Shown here: in pieces, positions 1-10,923 of the stretch
Layout of the letters: the number at the start of each line of letters is the position of its first letter
Numbering within the stretch: position 1 is the first letter of the stretch
Assembly (NCBI GenBank): GCA_945859605.1
Contig: OX243816.1
Span: forward strand, 42,444,864-42,508,863
DNA length: 64,000 bases
Direction: 5' to 3'
Source of the DNA: Lumbricus rubellus
Lineage: Eukaryota; Annelida; Clitellata; Crassiclitellata; Lumbricidae
The notes under the pieces: generated by a model
Database searches by the model: none
The model's input: the letters and a program-made list of their open reading frames with translations, nothing else
Told to the model about the DNA's origin: nothing
Position numbers and translations under genes: made by a program

Positions 1-1826
1 AATCGTATGAGAGAATCCTATACCATCGATCGGTAAAGGGTTAAGGGACTGTTCTTCTTCTTTAATACCTGCTTACTATACCGTAGGAACAAATTATGCA
101 TTAGCAAGAGATAGCAGTGATTTAATAACCAAAAATATGGCATTTCCAGTAGCAGGACACCTGTAATTTGGCATGGCATCTTAATTAGCTAAACAAGAAA
201 ATGCTTACCAGTACTAAAAAACATGTAGCAGCCTCACTAGTAATTTTTGAAATAATTGATAGAATAAATTTATATCCTTAAACTTACCAGGTACTTCTTT
301 TTGCCAAACTACGGTGCTTAGAAAAACATAAGACTGCAGCGGACAGTAAAAACTTTCACGCGCAAATCCTGTTAACCCTACGAAAAACTTTCTCGAGTCA
401 AAAAATATGTCGGCAGACGACAAAACTTATTTTCGTTCGCTTGAAATCACAACTCCGACGAAATTTTACCAACCGGTCTCTCGCTTAAAATCCACTGTCA
501 TAATAAAACGTGTTACCTTTTATGCTCAAATTTCTTTCCAAAGTGCTTGACAAAATGATGAAATGTCTGGCAAAACCTAAGTTACATGCACACAAATGTC
601 CCACGCTTCTTCTGTACGAGGAAAAATAACCCAAGCACATACGCATTAAGTTTCCCTTCTATCAAATCATTTTTCTCAACCCAATTGCTGATAAAATCAT
701 TTTTCTCACCCCAATTGCTGATCAAATGCTTTTTCTCAACCCAATTGCTGATAAAATTGCTTTTTCTCAACCCAATTGCTGATGATGACCAATGAAGGTC
801 TGTAATGAATTGGTACTAGAAAGATCAATCTCTTCTTATCTCATTTTGCTCACATGGACATCTGTAGAAGTATCAGCAACATAATTGTCTTAGCTTCTGT
901 GTACCTGAGAAGCTTGTCAGTCCTGATCAGTGCCACATGACCCTCACTCCACTGGGCAGCGTACATCTGACACACTCAATTTGTAACTGATTTTGATCAA
1001 GAGTTCAACAAGAGCCATTCAGTTGTGCAAATATCCAGAAAATCTGTTCTGTCCTGGTCAAGATTTTTCAAACCTCTGACCTCTTGTTGGCACAGTACGT
1101 TAAAACTATGCATCGATGCTAGTTCATCATAAATTTAAAGTTAAGTTAACCTCAAACATCGCTGCAACAGCCAATGTACCGGTAGTAGGGTACTTTCACA
1201 GATTTTGTACCAAAATAAGTATCTGGCAGTGAAGTCGATTGACCATCAGTGTCCATCACACTGAAAATGATACTGAAGACGCCTGCCAAACCTGGGCCAC
1301 ATTTCAAACTGTAAATCTTTCATTGTCCATGGAACTAGATACTTCAATGTCTGAAAAGTTCTGCATAATTCCAAGTATATCTTGTATTCTGGACTACCTG
1401 CCTTTGCTGTGTCTCCATCTTAAAAGAACCGACTTCCTCACATATCTTGAGAGACCTAAAGCTGCAAAATCACGTCAACAAATCTACGGGAAGAACTCAC
1501 CAACTTCCAGGCAACCATATCATGAGTCTAAACACACATCGTCCCTTTTGGTATGCTCAACTAACAGAATCATTTTCACCCAAACACTCAGTTGCCCAGA
1601 CGCAAAAAATAAATAGAAATTAGTGAATCAAGCAAAACTTCAACAAACAACATGATTTTCAACTCCGCCATTTTATAAATAATTACAAAAGTGTCCGATT
1701 TATAGCGATCTTCCACCAGGGTAGCCACGCACACGCAGCGTAACCGAGGACAAACAAACTGTTTTACTGTCAACGTAACTAAGCAAACACGCTGGCGTAA
1801 CTGAGCGTAAACAAGCGTAAAAGTAC
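1..1826. other. Region left of recognised NCOA5-like exons
   Basis: Apart from the minisatellite at 661-785, and the end of an AAAGGGTTAA-type repeat at 1-50, I see nothing I can name. The missing C-terminal NCOA5 exons were searched for here by motif and not found. Confidence 0.4.
661..785. repeat. Minisatellite, four 31-bp units
   Basis: Four near-identical units of the type TTTTTCTCAACCCAATTGCTGATAAAATCA in the DNA left of the last recognised NCOA5-like exon. The ORFs on both strands here are artefacts of the repeat. Confidence 0.85.
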
Positions 1827-4800
1827 CTTGAGTCAGGCCATGTAAGATATTTACTGTGATCGACCTATGAATCTCGTTCTGGTCGTTCACAATGATCGCA
1901 AACAGCAGATGTCGCCTCGTCGCCTCCTCCAGCGCCACGAGAATGTCGACTGCGGGCGGAAGAATGTTCATCTCCGTCACAACTCCGGCCGACATGAGTC
2001 GCTTTTTGATGCTGTCCGCATACGATCTGTCGGAAGCATACAACAAAACTGAACGGTTAAATTGTATGTTCTTCATGTTCATTGCAATATTGTTTTTCAC
2101 ACATCTCAACCGATCTCGTTTACCTTCCTCATTCTACAGCTTTTGTCTGACCTCTAAACTACTTGAACCGGAAAGATCTTTTTGTCCCACGATCAAGGAC
2201 CACTTCGGTCCAAACTGGATCATATGCCACCATTGGGCCTGCTCTCTGGAATGCCATCCTCTCCTCTTTACGCGTTTCCATTCTTTCTAGATCTATTCCT
2301 ACATCTCTGTCTCTCATCAAAAACCTATTTTCTTCTCTCAGGGTACTTGAACTGGAAGTTCTACGGCCTGGTCAATACTGTAAGCAACGCTATAATAAGT
2401 TTAAAATAACATTAAATTATATAAATGACAAATTAACTGTATTGGGCCTCTGTCGCCTCTCGAATTCGATAAAAGGGTATTATTCAATGCAAGATATTGG
2501 CCTTCAGCATAAAAGTGCCTCTGTGATCTTATGAGTAAAAGCCTGATTTTTTAAAACCTTTGTTCCAGCTAAGAAGTCCAATTGACCATGGCTATGGCTA
2601 GTTGATTAGGAGTTACTTGTACAATGGTACAATTTACTCATACATGTTATAATGTTGCTGATACAATGAATATACCACAGTCGGATTTTAGAAATAACCA
2701 CGGCGAGTAACCATGAAAAAAAAAACTACTTTCAAGTCAATAACCCCCACCTAACGGTCACCCTTATATAAAAATTGTCCATGGAAAACATTTAGCCTTG
2801 TTATTGCCATAATTAATGGTGCCCTAATTCACATTGAGAGACCAACAGTTTCCAAATGTCATCTTCTTTAGTCATGTCGCAATTCTGCACCTCTGGCATG
2901 CAAAGGGTTAATACAAATTCAATATGCATATGTCAAGATAAAATTAAATGGCAAGCGACTGCATCTGAACATCATCATCCAACCTTTGCTTTTCATCCAA
3001 CACGATGATCTCGCAGTCCACTGAAGGAGGTGGCGGGGCAGGCGGTCCGTAGGAGCTCCCCGGTCCGTGGTAAGGGTAGGGTTCAGCATATGGAGGACGT
3101 CTAAAATATACACACCCAACTGTAAACGCGATTCAGAAACTACACAATCCTGTGATAACGGATAGGCACATAATTATGCGCTGTATAATTTTATCACTCA
3201 TTGTGCGAAATTAAATTTCTTAAATACCCTAAACAGGAAAATATATAAATTAGACGTAATATGTATTTAAATACCAAATCTGTAAACAAAAGCACATTTC
3301 TCTAAAAATAAATTTTTAATAATCATCAATGCACAGAGTTCAACTTGGGCAAAAATCTAGAAAATAGTGACTTTGTAAAGAGCTTAAAAGAGTTATAGTT
3401 AAGTGCCCAGGTACATGCACACACATAAAAATTCGCACCGACGCACACCCAAAAATGTAAGTTAGTATGACAACGCATCTAAGAGATGATTTACCCGAAA
3501 CGCTCTTAACACAGATGTCTCAATTTTCCAAAGATTATGAACTGCTCTTGAGCGAAGGTAAATTACCAGACTAATCAAAACTACAAATTTAATTAACTGT
3601 GTATAAATTCAGTGCTGTAATCTAAAATTACTAATGACGATATTCACCTGTACGGATCTCCAGGAGGCAGAGGACCCCGGGCGTATGGATCAAAAGGTGG
3701 GCCACGGACATATGGATCATCCGGATGAGGGGGTCCTCTGTGGTATGGCGGCAGTGGTGGACCACGGTGATAAGGGTCCCCATGGGGTGGTGGAAGAGGA
3801 GGCCCTCTGGCGTAGGGGTCAGCAGGATGGCCCGGATGGGGTGGTCGATGGTATGGATCCAGGTGAGGAGGTGGAAGGCCATATTGTTCAGCATAGGGGT
3901 CACGCGGAGGTGGTGGTGGGGGAAATGGTCGTGGAGGGTAGTCCAGGTCACGACTGCTGTGCTTCCTGCAAATTAAAAAGCAGACTTTCCATCAAATCAT
4001 GGAGATTCACGTACAATGAGCAATGAAAGCTTTAAAGCAGAAAGACAGCAACATTGCAGGAAGGTATAACCTGATCTTGTGGATAACAATAATAATAAAA
4101 ACTATTTGGTCATTACGGAATCGTAATTGTAGCTGCAATCATCTAGCGCCCCATCGAGAAACAAAACATGGCTGCTTTGGACATTCTTGCTTTCCATTGC
4201 TAGATCACGCGTCTCTCTCTTAAAGCATGGCTAGATAAACACAAGCCAAATAGTTACAATTTCTGAAAACACCATATCACTTGAAAGGAATTTAACAGTC
4301 ATTACTCTCCCCAAAACAAAGCAATCGTGACTCCAAGAGCTGTTTGGTCTTTCAGTTCCCTGTTCTATAAATGCCTGTAGTCCATTTGTCAGCAATACAA
4401 CTGACTTTAGTTGGGAGTGCCTCTGAATCGCCGAGTGACGCTCCTATGAAATGTTCAATTATAATTAGAGTTGCGACATGTTGCCATAGGCGACCGTTTC
4501 CATACCGATGGCCGCTGTCGTCTCCTTGGATACTGCCGCGATTCTTCTTGTGCTCCGACGCCAATCTCACATCTGAAACACGTAAGATCCGTGAAAACCA
4601 GTTACCGTGGAAGTTGTCGCATTACAGTCTAATAAGCAATGTAAAATTATGGCATTTGGTTGCTATTAGATAATATGTTTATTACACTTACTAAGTTAGT
4701 CATATGTTAGCAAAACTATCTACTAAGATCGAATTCAGTCCTACAATTCAGAATTTAGATAAACTAAAACGATTTCAATGGTGAACCATACCAGTAAACA

Positions 4801-6317
4801 ATGTTATTGAGCAATATTCAGCACTGAATATGAATAAGCACCAATAAAAGCATTAATATGAATCAGTAATTGACATTACTTAATATAACAATAATGCATT
4901 CGATACTCTGCACATTACACGTAATGATTGCACAGCACATCTAAAGCTATCCATTCAGACATACTATGCGAAAATTCCTACACTTAATCATTACAGCGTC
5001 AGACAAATGGGCAAAATTGCACAAAACGTGTGTCGCACGTTTAGGTCTTTGGCACCTGATAAAAAGGCTGAGCGCAAACAATCAGTCGTTTACTTAAAGA
5101 ACATCATAGTTCAAGCAATTCACTGAGATGTATCTTAGATGTATCTAAGATGTATCACTAAGATATGTCTATACGGAGCCTAAGATAATGAATGATCCCA
5201 TTAATTCTGACAAGCAGAGTGATCTGACCCAGCACACACACTCACCAATTTTGCTTCCTTTAAGTTCCATACCATTCTCGGTGTGTACAGCACGTATCGC
5301 CTCGCCCTCCTCTTCAAACTGGACGAAGCCATAGCCTTGCAGAAGCGTTATACCTGTACAAAGAAATACGACACTGAACCTGCAATTTTAATGGAAGATG
5401 TAGCGATCAGGACTACAACCCTATCTAATTTGGAAAGATTTCCCTTACGCTGTGAATAAAATTTATTATAATCACCATAATTATTTTTATTACTATTATT
5501 ATTTTTATGCATTATCCTATCCATGTCTATATCTATGTTATTAAATGACCATATATCAATTGATGACATAGCTCTAGCAATTGTGGTGAAATCGGCTATC
5601 AAGTATCACAATCGGCTATCAAGTACCACAATCGGCTACCAAATACCACAATTGATTCCCAACTACCACAATTGATTACCAAATACCACAATTGATTACC
5701 AAATACCACAATTGATTACCAACTACCACAATCGTCAGCTTAAGTACCACCAAATCGACTATCTAGTATCAAAATCAGCTACCAAAGCCCACCACCATCA
5801 GCTAATGTACACCACAAATTGGCAACCACGTTCCAACAATCAGCATATTTCTGCAGACTAAACAATCCAAAAAAACAACAACAAACAACAACAATAATAA
5901 CAACTCACCTTGAATCTTTCCGTACTTGCTGAACCTTGCATCGACGTCTTCTCTCAGCAGATCAGGCGGCAAACTGCCGAGAAAAATGCGACTTGCGACG
6001 GCTTTCGGATCCTTGCTATTCGTCACGTTCGTCGGATTGATCCTGCGTCCAAATCGATCCCTTTGATCAAAACTACGATCGGATCCGGATCGACTGTGAC
6101 TCCGTCTACGACTTGAGTGCTTCGGTCGACGGTGACTTCGACTTCCATGTGACCTTGAACTGCTCTTGCTGCGACTTCGACGTCGACGACTGCTGCTCCG
6201 GCTGCTGCTGCTGCTACTACTGGTGCTACGGTGACGACGACGAAGGTGGTGCTTCTTGCTGCTACCGTCTCGCGTTGAACTTCCTGTCACGCGATACAAT
6301 TTGACGAATGAGTGCAA
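1827..6317 (-). CDS. NCOA5: NCOA5-like RNA-binding coregulator (partial, six exons recognised)
   Basis: Exons on the minus strand: about 6283-5909 (5' border uncertain; the frame is open to an ATG at 6317), 5353-5246, 4572-4506, 3965-3648, 3100-2984 and 2026-1827. Every junction has GT/AG borders and matching phase. The order is an Arg/Ser-rich N-terminal region, then an RRM (RIFLGSL as RNP2, GYGFVQF as RNP1, ending KIDVRLASE after splicing), then a Pro-rich linker with seven DPY motifs, then the domain starting VDCEIIVLDEKQRSYADSI and ending HRSITVNIL. That last domain matches the anticodon-binding-like domain of NCOA5, a nuclear coregulator thought to bind nuclear receptors and RNA. About 395 codons are recovered. 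The last exon ends in phase 1, so the C-terminal exons lie further left or outside the window. No first exon was identified. The RRM resembles the hnRNP C/RALY type. Family call from memory of the human protein; fairly sure. Confidence 0.82.
2160..2345 (+). pseudogene. LINE ORF2 C-terminal relic (CR1/L2/Jockey type)
   Basis: The plus-strand translation contains LFVPRSRTT, GPALWNA and IKNLF spaced as in the tail of many non-LTR reverse-transcriptase ORFs. It lies antisense in an NCOA5-like intron and is only about 60 residues long. Confidence 0.6.
4573..5245. other. NCOA5-like intron, nothing recognised
   Basis: AT-rich intron between the second RRM exon and the short linker exon. It contains local ATGTATCTTAGATGTATC-type repetition near 5127-5160 and no other feature I can support. 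Confidence 0.4.
5588..5790. repeat. Minisatellite of about 20-bp units in NCOA5-like intron
   Basis: About ten imperfect units of the type TACCAAATACCACAATTGAT lie between the two exons that encode the RRM. The units degrade towards both ends. Confidence 0.85.
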
Positions 6318-6344
6318 ACAGTGACGGACTGTGTAACAGGATTT

Positions 6345-6725
6345 TGGTGACTTGTAACAGCAGTTTTAAATTAACTAATTATTTAGAGATATCAGTTTTG
6401 AATCAACTAAATAATATGAGAGAGTGGTTTCGAATTAGCTAATTACTTATGAACAGCAGTTTTGAATTAACTAATTATTTAGAGACATCAGTTTTAAATT
6501 AACTAAGTAATTTGAGAGAGTGGTTTTGAATTAGCTAATTATTTATAGATATCATTTTTGAATTGACTAGTAAATTAGGGATGGACACGAATTAATTAGG
6601 GACAGCAGTTTTGAATTAACTAACTAATTCATGAAAGCACCTTGCAATCAACCAATTAATTAGGGACAGTTATTTTTAATTAACAAAATAATTAGGGACA
6701 GCTAATTTTAACTAACTAATTAATT
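6345..6725. repeat. AT-rich tandem array with higher-order structure
   Basis: Units of about 37 bp built on CAGTTTTGAATTAACTAATT and separated by AGAGATAT or GAGAGAGTGG variants. The variants alternate, suggesting a higher-order unit of about 110 bp. Confidence 0.7.
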
Positions 6726-7153
6726 AGGCCTAAAAAAAATGTTGTGTTTCCGGTAACAGAGCTAAAAAAAATTGGGTAGGTAGGTCGGAAAATATTTTTA
6801 TTTTGTAAAATATTTTTATGGAGTGACTATCCGAAAAAGTATATCCCACTAGTCTTTTTTGCATGCTGAAACAAAGTACGTGTTCTAAGCAAGTATAAAC
6901 TGCCTATTTCCCGACTGTCTGCACCTAAAACTGCTCTAGAAACAGTCCTATTAATTTCATTTTGTTGACGTCTCTTATGTTATGTCAATACAAGTGTTAA
7001 AAAAATATTTTTTGGAAAAAAATTTAAATTTTTTTTGAATTTTTTTTTGAAATATTTTTTTTAAGAAAATTTTTTTTAAAAATATTTGGGTCGCGGCCGT
7101 AAAAATGGGTCGGTCGGGTTACCGGAAACACAACAATTTTTTTTACGCCTTAG
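6723..7153. mobile_element. TIR element (MITE) with TTTCCGGTAAC ends
   Basis: The inverted ends are AAAAAAAATGTTGTGTTTCC plus GGTAAC on the left and GTTACCGGAAACACAACA plus poly-T on the right. The interior is A/T-rich with GGTCGG motifs and no coding capacity. The exact target duplication is unclear. Confidence 0.7.
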
Positions 7154-7345
7154 GGTCGTATGGCGGTGTGTCCATGTAGTGGCTGGCATGCTAGACTTGA
7201 CCAATATTATTGATCAGGGGTTCAAATCCTGCCACAGTGCAAAGTTGAGATTTCTCTTCCATCTGCAACCTCCATCCAACGTAGCCATAATGAGTAATTG
7301 ACCACACACCATCTGTGGGAAGATAAGTCGGTGAGGGAAAGGATT
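7148..7345 (+). repeat. tRNA-derived SINE
   Basis: A-box-like CATGTAGTGGCTGGC and B box GGTTCAAATCC (7219-7229), spaced as in a tRNA-derived pol III promoter, followed by an unrelated body. Confidence 0.6.
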
Positions 7346-7484
7346 GGCCACTCAACATTCAAATATAGCAGCTAAGAAAATAACGTTGCCAACACTTCAA
7401 ACCCATAGCTGGCAAACAGGACTGCTATTCTCTGCTTCTATGTATCATCATGCAATGGTAGTACGATTATTATTAACCACTAGC

Positions 7485-7975
7485 TGTACCCGGCCACGCG
7501 TTGCTGTGGCAGAAAAGACTCTCCCCCTCCCCCTCCCCTTCCCCCTTGCCCTACCCCTCCCTCTCCCCCTCCGTCCCGCTCCCCCTCTCCCGCCGCCTCC
7601 CTCCCCCCCCTCCGTCCCGCTCCCTCCGCTCCTTTCCTCCCTGAACCAAGAAGGCCGCAAAATAATTATGCGAATCGCTTATGACGTCACGGCACGCAAG
7701 CTCATTCATGTTTCGTCTGCATGGTCGCAGTCACTGTCAAGGCGTTTGTGAATCTGGCAACGTGCGGTTTTGAATTTGCAAATGGCGGTCGAGCGGAATG
7801 CAAACTGCACTTTTTGTGGAAAATATTGCGTGTTTTCGGGAAAAAAAAAGGACACTCTCAGATAGGAATGTAAGGTTTTGTGAAATTTTCAAAACAATCT
7901 GTGCGGTATGTTTCGAGAACACTTTACACAAACTATTGGAAAGTTTCATTTTTATATATATAGATAATGGCATCA
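7485..7975 (+). repeat. Retroelement 3'-tail-like repeat with long polypyrimidine tract
   Basis: It starts CTAGCTGTACCCGGCCACGC, a signature of the 3' parts of several non-LTR or Penelope-like families. A near-pure C/T tract runs 7508-7635, and it ends in TTTTATATATATAGAT. The class is uncertain. Confidence 0.45.
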
Positions 7976-8122
7976 TTGCTATTGTTACCAATCGTCTCAC
8001 CTATTGCTATTATTGTTACCATTGTTCTCACTCATTATTATTATGCCATAGGTCATCATCGTCATCATCATCAGGATCCATGGGCCAAGGGCACATAGTG
8101 CTCCACTTGTAACTATTGTTGT

Positions 8123-8451
8123 CATAGGCGTAGGAGACGGGGGTCCAGGGGGGGCAAATGCCCCCCCAAATTTCGGGCAAGTCTGATTTTTCGGGCAGGC
8201 AGACCCGGAAAAATAAAAAAAAGTTTTAGAAAATTTTTACTTTTCTTATTTTTTCGGGTCTTCTTGCCCGAAAAATCAGACTTGCCCGAAAAAAAATGGA
8301 GATTTTGCCCGAATGACTAAAAAAAGGTCGTCAGAATTTTCGGGCAAACGTAACGGAAATTTTTCTTAAGATTTCGGCCGGAGGGAAAAAAAATTTCGGG
8401 CAAAAGTCTAATTTTTGCCCCCCCAACGTTGAAATGTCCCCTACGCCTATG
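8123..8451. mobile_element. hAT-like MITE with 8-bp target duplication
   Basis: The termini are CATAGGCGTAGG...CCTACGCCTATG. The flanking 8-bp duplication is ATTGTTGT (8115-8122 and 8452-8459). The interior repeats the phrase TTTCGGGCAAG in both orientations and has no transposase. Confidence 0.85.
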
Positions 8452-8459
8452 ATTGTTGT

Positions 8460-10923
8460 CCTATAGCCGCAATTCTCAAGCTTTAGATCCTGTTTACACC
8501 AGACCCTGATGTCAGCAAGCATTGTTTATCACTTTTCTTCAGAGTCCCCGCTCTAAAGCTGCTATCCTCTAGCTTTGTAGATCTTGTTTATACCAGGCCC
8601 TGATGTCATCCATCCATTCTGTTGGGTCTTACCCTCCACCCATTCCCATCCATAGAACGCCTATGGCATAATTTACAAAAATTTATCAAGTAATCAGTTA
8701 AGGAAATAAATGCCAATTGCCATTAATGCATTGCCAGCATCTGGAAAGTTCAGTATCATCTAAATTGCCAACATATAGTCTAAGTCAAAATTTGCATATA
8801 TTGCCAGCGTTGTCACAGAAGTTGAAATACAACTGCAAATTTATATGTATGTAATACTATGTATGGGTGTGTGGACTGTGTGCATGTGTGAGACACTTGG
8901 TGTGTGTGAAACTGAGTGTGTGTGACAGCGTGTGGGTGAGACACTGTATGTTGGTGAGCGTGAGTGGCTTTATAAGCAAACGAAACAGTTGAAGAGGCAC
9001 TCTGATAGTGAAACAAAAGCACAGTCGCACACAGAATGAATGGTTCAAGATGAATCCAAATGATAAGGAAGAAAATATATGTAAGGAACCACTAACGTTT
9101 CATTCTGGCTTCACACTCTTCTTTCAGAGACAGGCTAAGTTTCATCTCCTCGCGCTACACGTCACACAGCGCTGCTCTACTTTGTAGTCCTGTATTCTAA
9201 AAGACACAGCAAAATAGACACAAGCTACATAGATGGAATGCTGCAGCTTGATATGCATCATGAAATTTCTATTAGGGTCAGGTTAGGCATCATGAGGGTC
9301 GATTAGAGTCAGGTTAGCTGTACAATAAGCGCTGGTCAGGGCTATAAAATTATTATTTTATGACGACGATCACTAACCTTAACTGACCCTCACAACAGAT
9401 TTCTACTAACCATGGTCTTATTCGACCTTCAAGTCACCTTTAACACTCCATTGGAGTCAGTAAGTGCTCATCATTATTAAGCTTTTCGAGGACAGGATCA
9501 CGGTTATATGTTTTTTCATGTTTCTGAATCACGACACGCATAACCCTGACCATTACTTGGTGTTGTAGGTACTCCAGAATGCCCAAATTATCTTTGCAGA
9601 TATCGCTACTTTCAAGAAGATGTATGTTGTAGAATCAATCGGAATGTCCAGCACGAGAAAAAAGACAGAAGATTTCGTGGTAACCTATAATCCATGTTCT
9701 ATTTAAAATAGGCCGGCGAGAGCGCACAACGACTGTTTTTTTCCGGCAAATACCAACATATTTAGATCAGGTCGTTGATCTAGATAATATACCGTATCAC
9801 CAGAAAGGAACAGCTCTCGATCCTATAAGCTTGCCCTTCGTTCCTTTTACTTTTGTCAGCGCAAATAAAAGGTTTGCCTGCCAGGTACCGGGTTTTACAC
9901 CAACTTACACTGTATTCCGATTTCCGAAAATGCTTGTTCTTATCTGTATAATTTCAGCAAGTTCAGAACATCAAACAAACGGTCGCTCGAGAACATACTT
10001 ACCTCCACCTAACGAGCGCTCAGTTTATACGTTTGTAGCAGCTGTGAATAATTAAGCACCGAAATTAAAAAAGTAAAACCAAGCACAGCAACAAAGTATA
10101 TTCTGCTACTGCTGCTGCTTAATTCAGCATTAGTTTTTCAATATTAAAACAATTTTGACGTTTAATTCGTAAAATCGCTCACAAACCTTAAACCTTGTAT
10201 ATAGTCTTTGTTCGCAACGACGTCGAGAACTGCTGTCCATAGACTACATTAATGTTTTCTCATTTAAAACGAGCATCATCTGTCGAATGCCTGAGCTGCA
10301 AACCCGACCACAACAAAACTTGAAGTCTTTCAATTTTTTATAACTTCTGCTTTTATAAAATTGCTGTAAAAATCGAAGACTTAATATAGATACAGACCTT
10401 GTCGTAAATAGAAACATTTCAAAGTGCGATTTAAAAGCTCTAATAGGAAAATGATCCTGCTCAATCTTTATAGACTTCTCCTGTACCCTACATGCATGGG
10501 ACTTGCACGGTTTTTACAACAGTTACTGTTCTAGTAATAACCAGATTTTAAAGCTGTATTGAAATTTTGCACCATCATTTATTAGAAAATTTATTACCAT
10601 GGCATTATTTTATGCACTGAATTTTTAAATTAGGACTATCATCAAAAGTTGAAGTGGAAACAGGATGTCATAAATATTTCTCAAACTTTAAGAATGAGAA
10701 GCATCAATGATGAATTTTACTTAACTCAAGTTCGTTTGATTGATTTTATTCAACTAAATATGCTAAGAAAGTACTCGTTTTTCTGTTGCTTACGAAAGCA
10801 TTAGTTCTTGTCATCTGCTTCTTGTAGTGCTTCCTGTTGTCGCTAGAGACGCCCTAAACCTTCCGTTCAGGTTGCGGCCGCATTCGATGGCATGCATATA
10901 TTTTGTACACAGCACTTTCCAAA
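8460..10923. other. Intergenic region upstream of PIAS
   Basis: It holds a degenerate pair of about 110-bp units (8470-8620), a TG-rich stretch (8840-8960) and otherwise unrecognised AT-rich DNA. The PIAS promoter, and possibly the first exon of the divergent NCOA5-like gene, should lie here. I could not find a TATA box or a convincing minus-strand first exon. Confidence 0.4.

Noticed and set aside
1239..1616. 125-aa plus-strand ORF
   Set aside because: No recognisable domain and no splice context; the opposite strand was also examined for the missing NCOA5 exons without success.
3634..4026. Plus-strand 130-aa ORF rich in Gly, Val and Glu
   Set aside because: Complement of the Pro-rich NCOA5-like exon, which has matched splice phases on the other strand.
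7448..7660. Arg/Gly-rich minus-strand ORF resembling an RGG protein
   Set aside because: Product of the polypyrimidine tract; low-complexity artefact.
8813..9048. His/Thr-rich ORFs
   Set aside because: Translation of a TG/CA-rich stretch.
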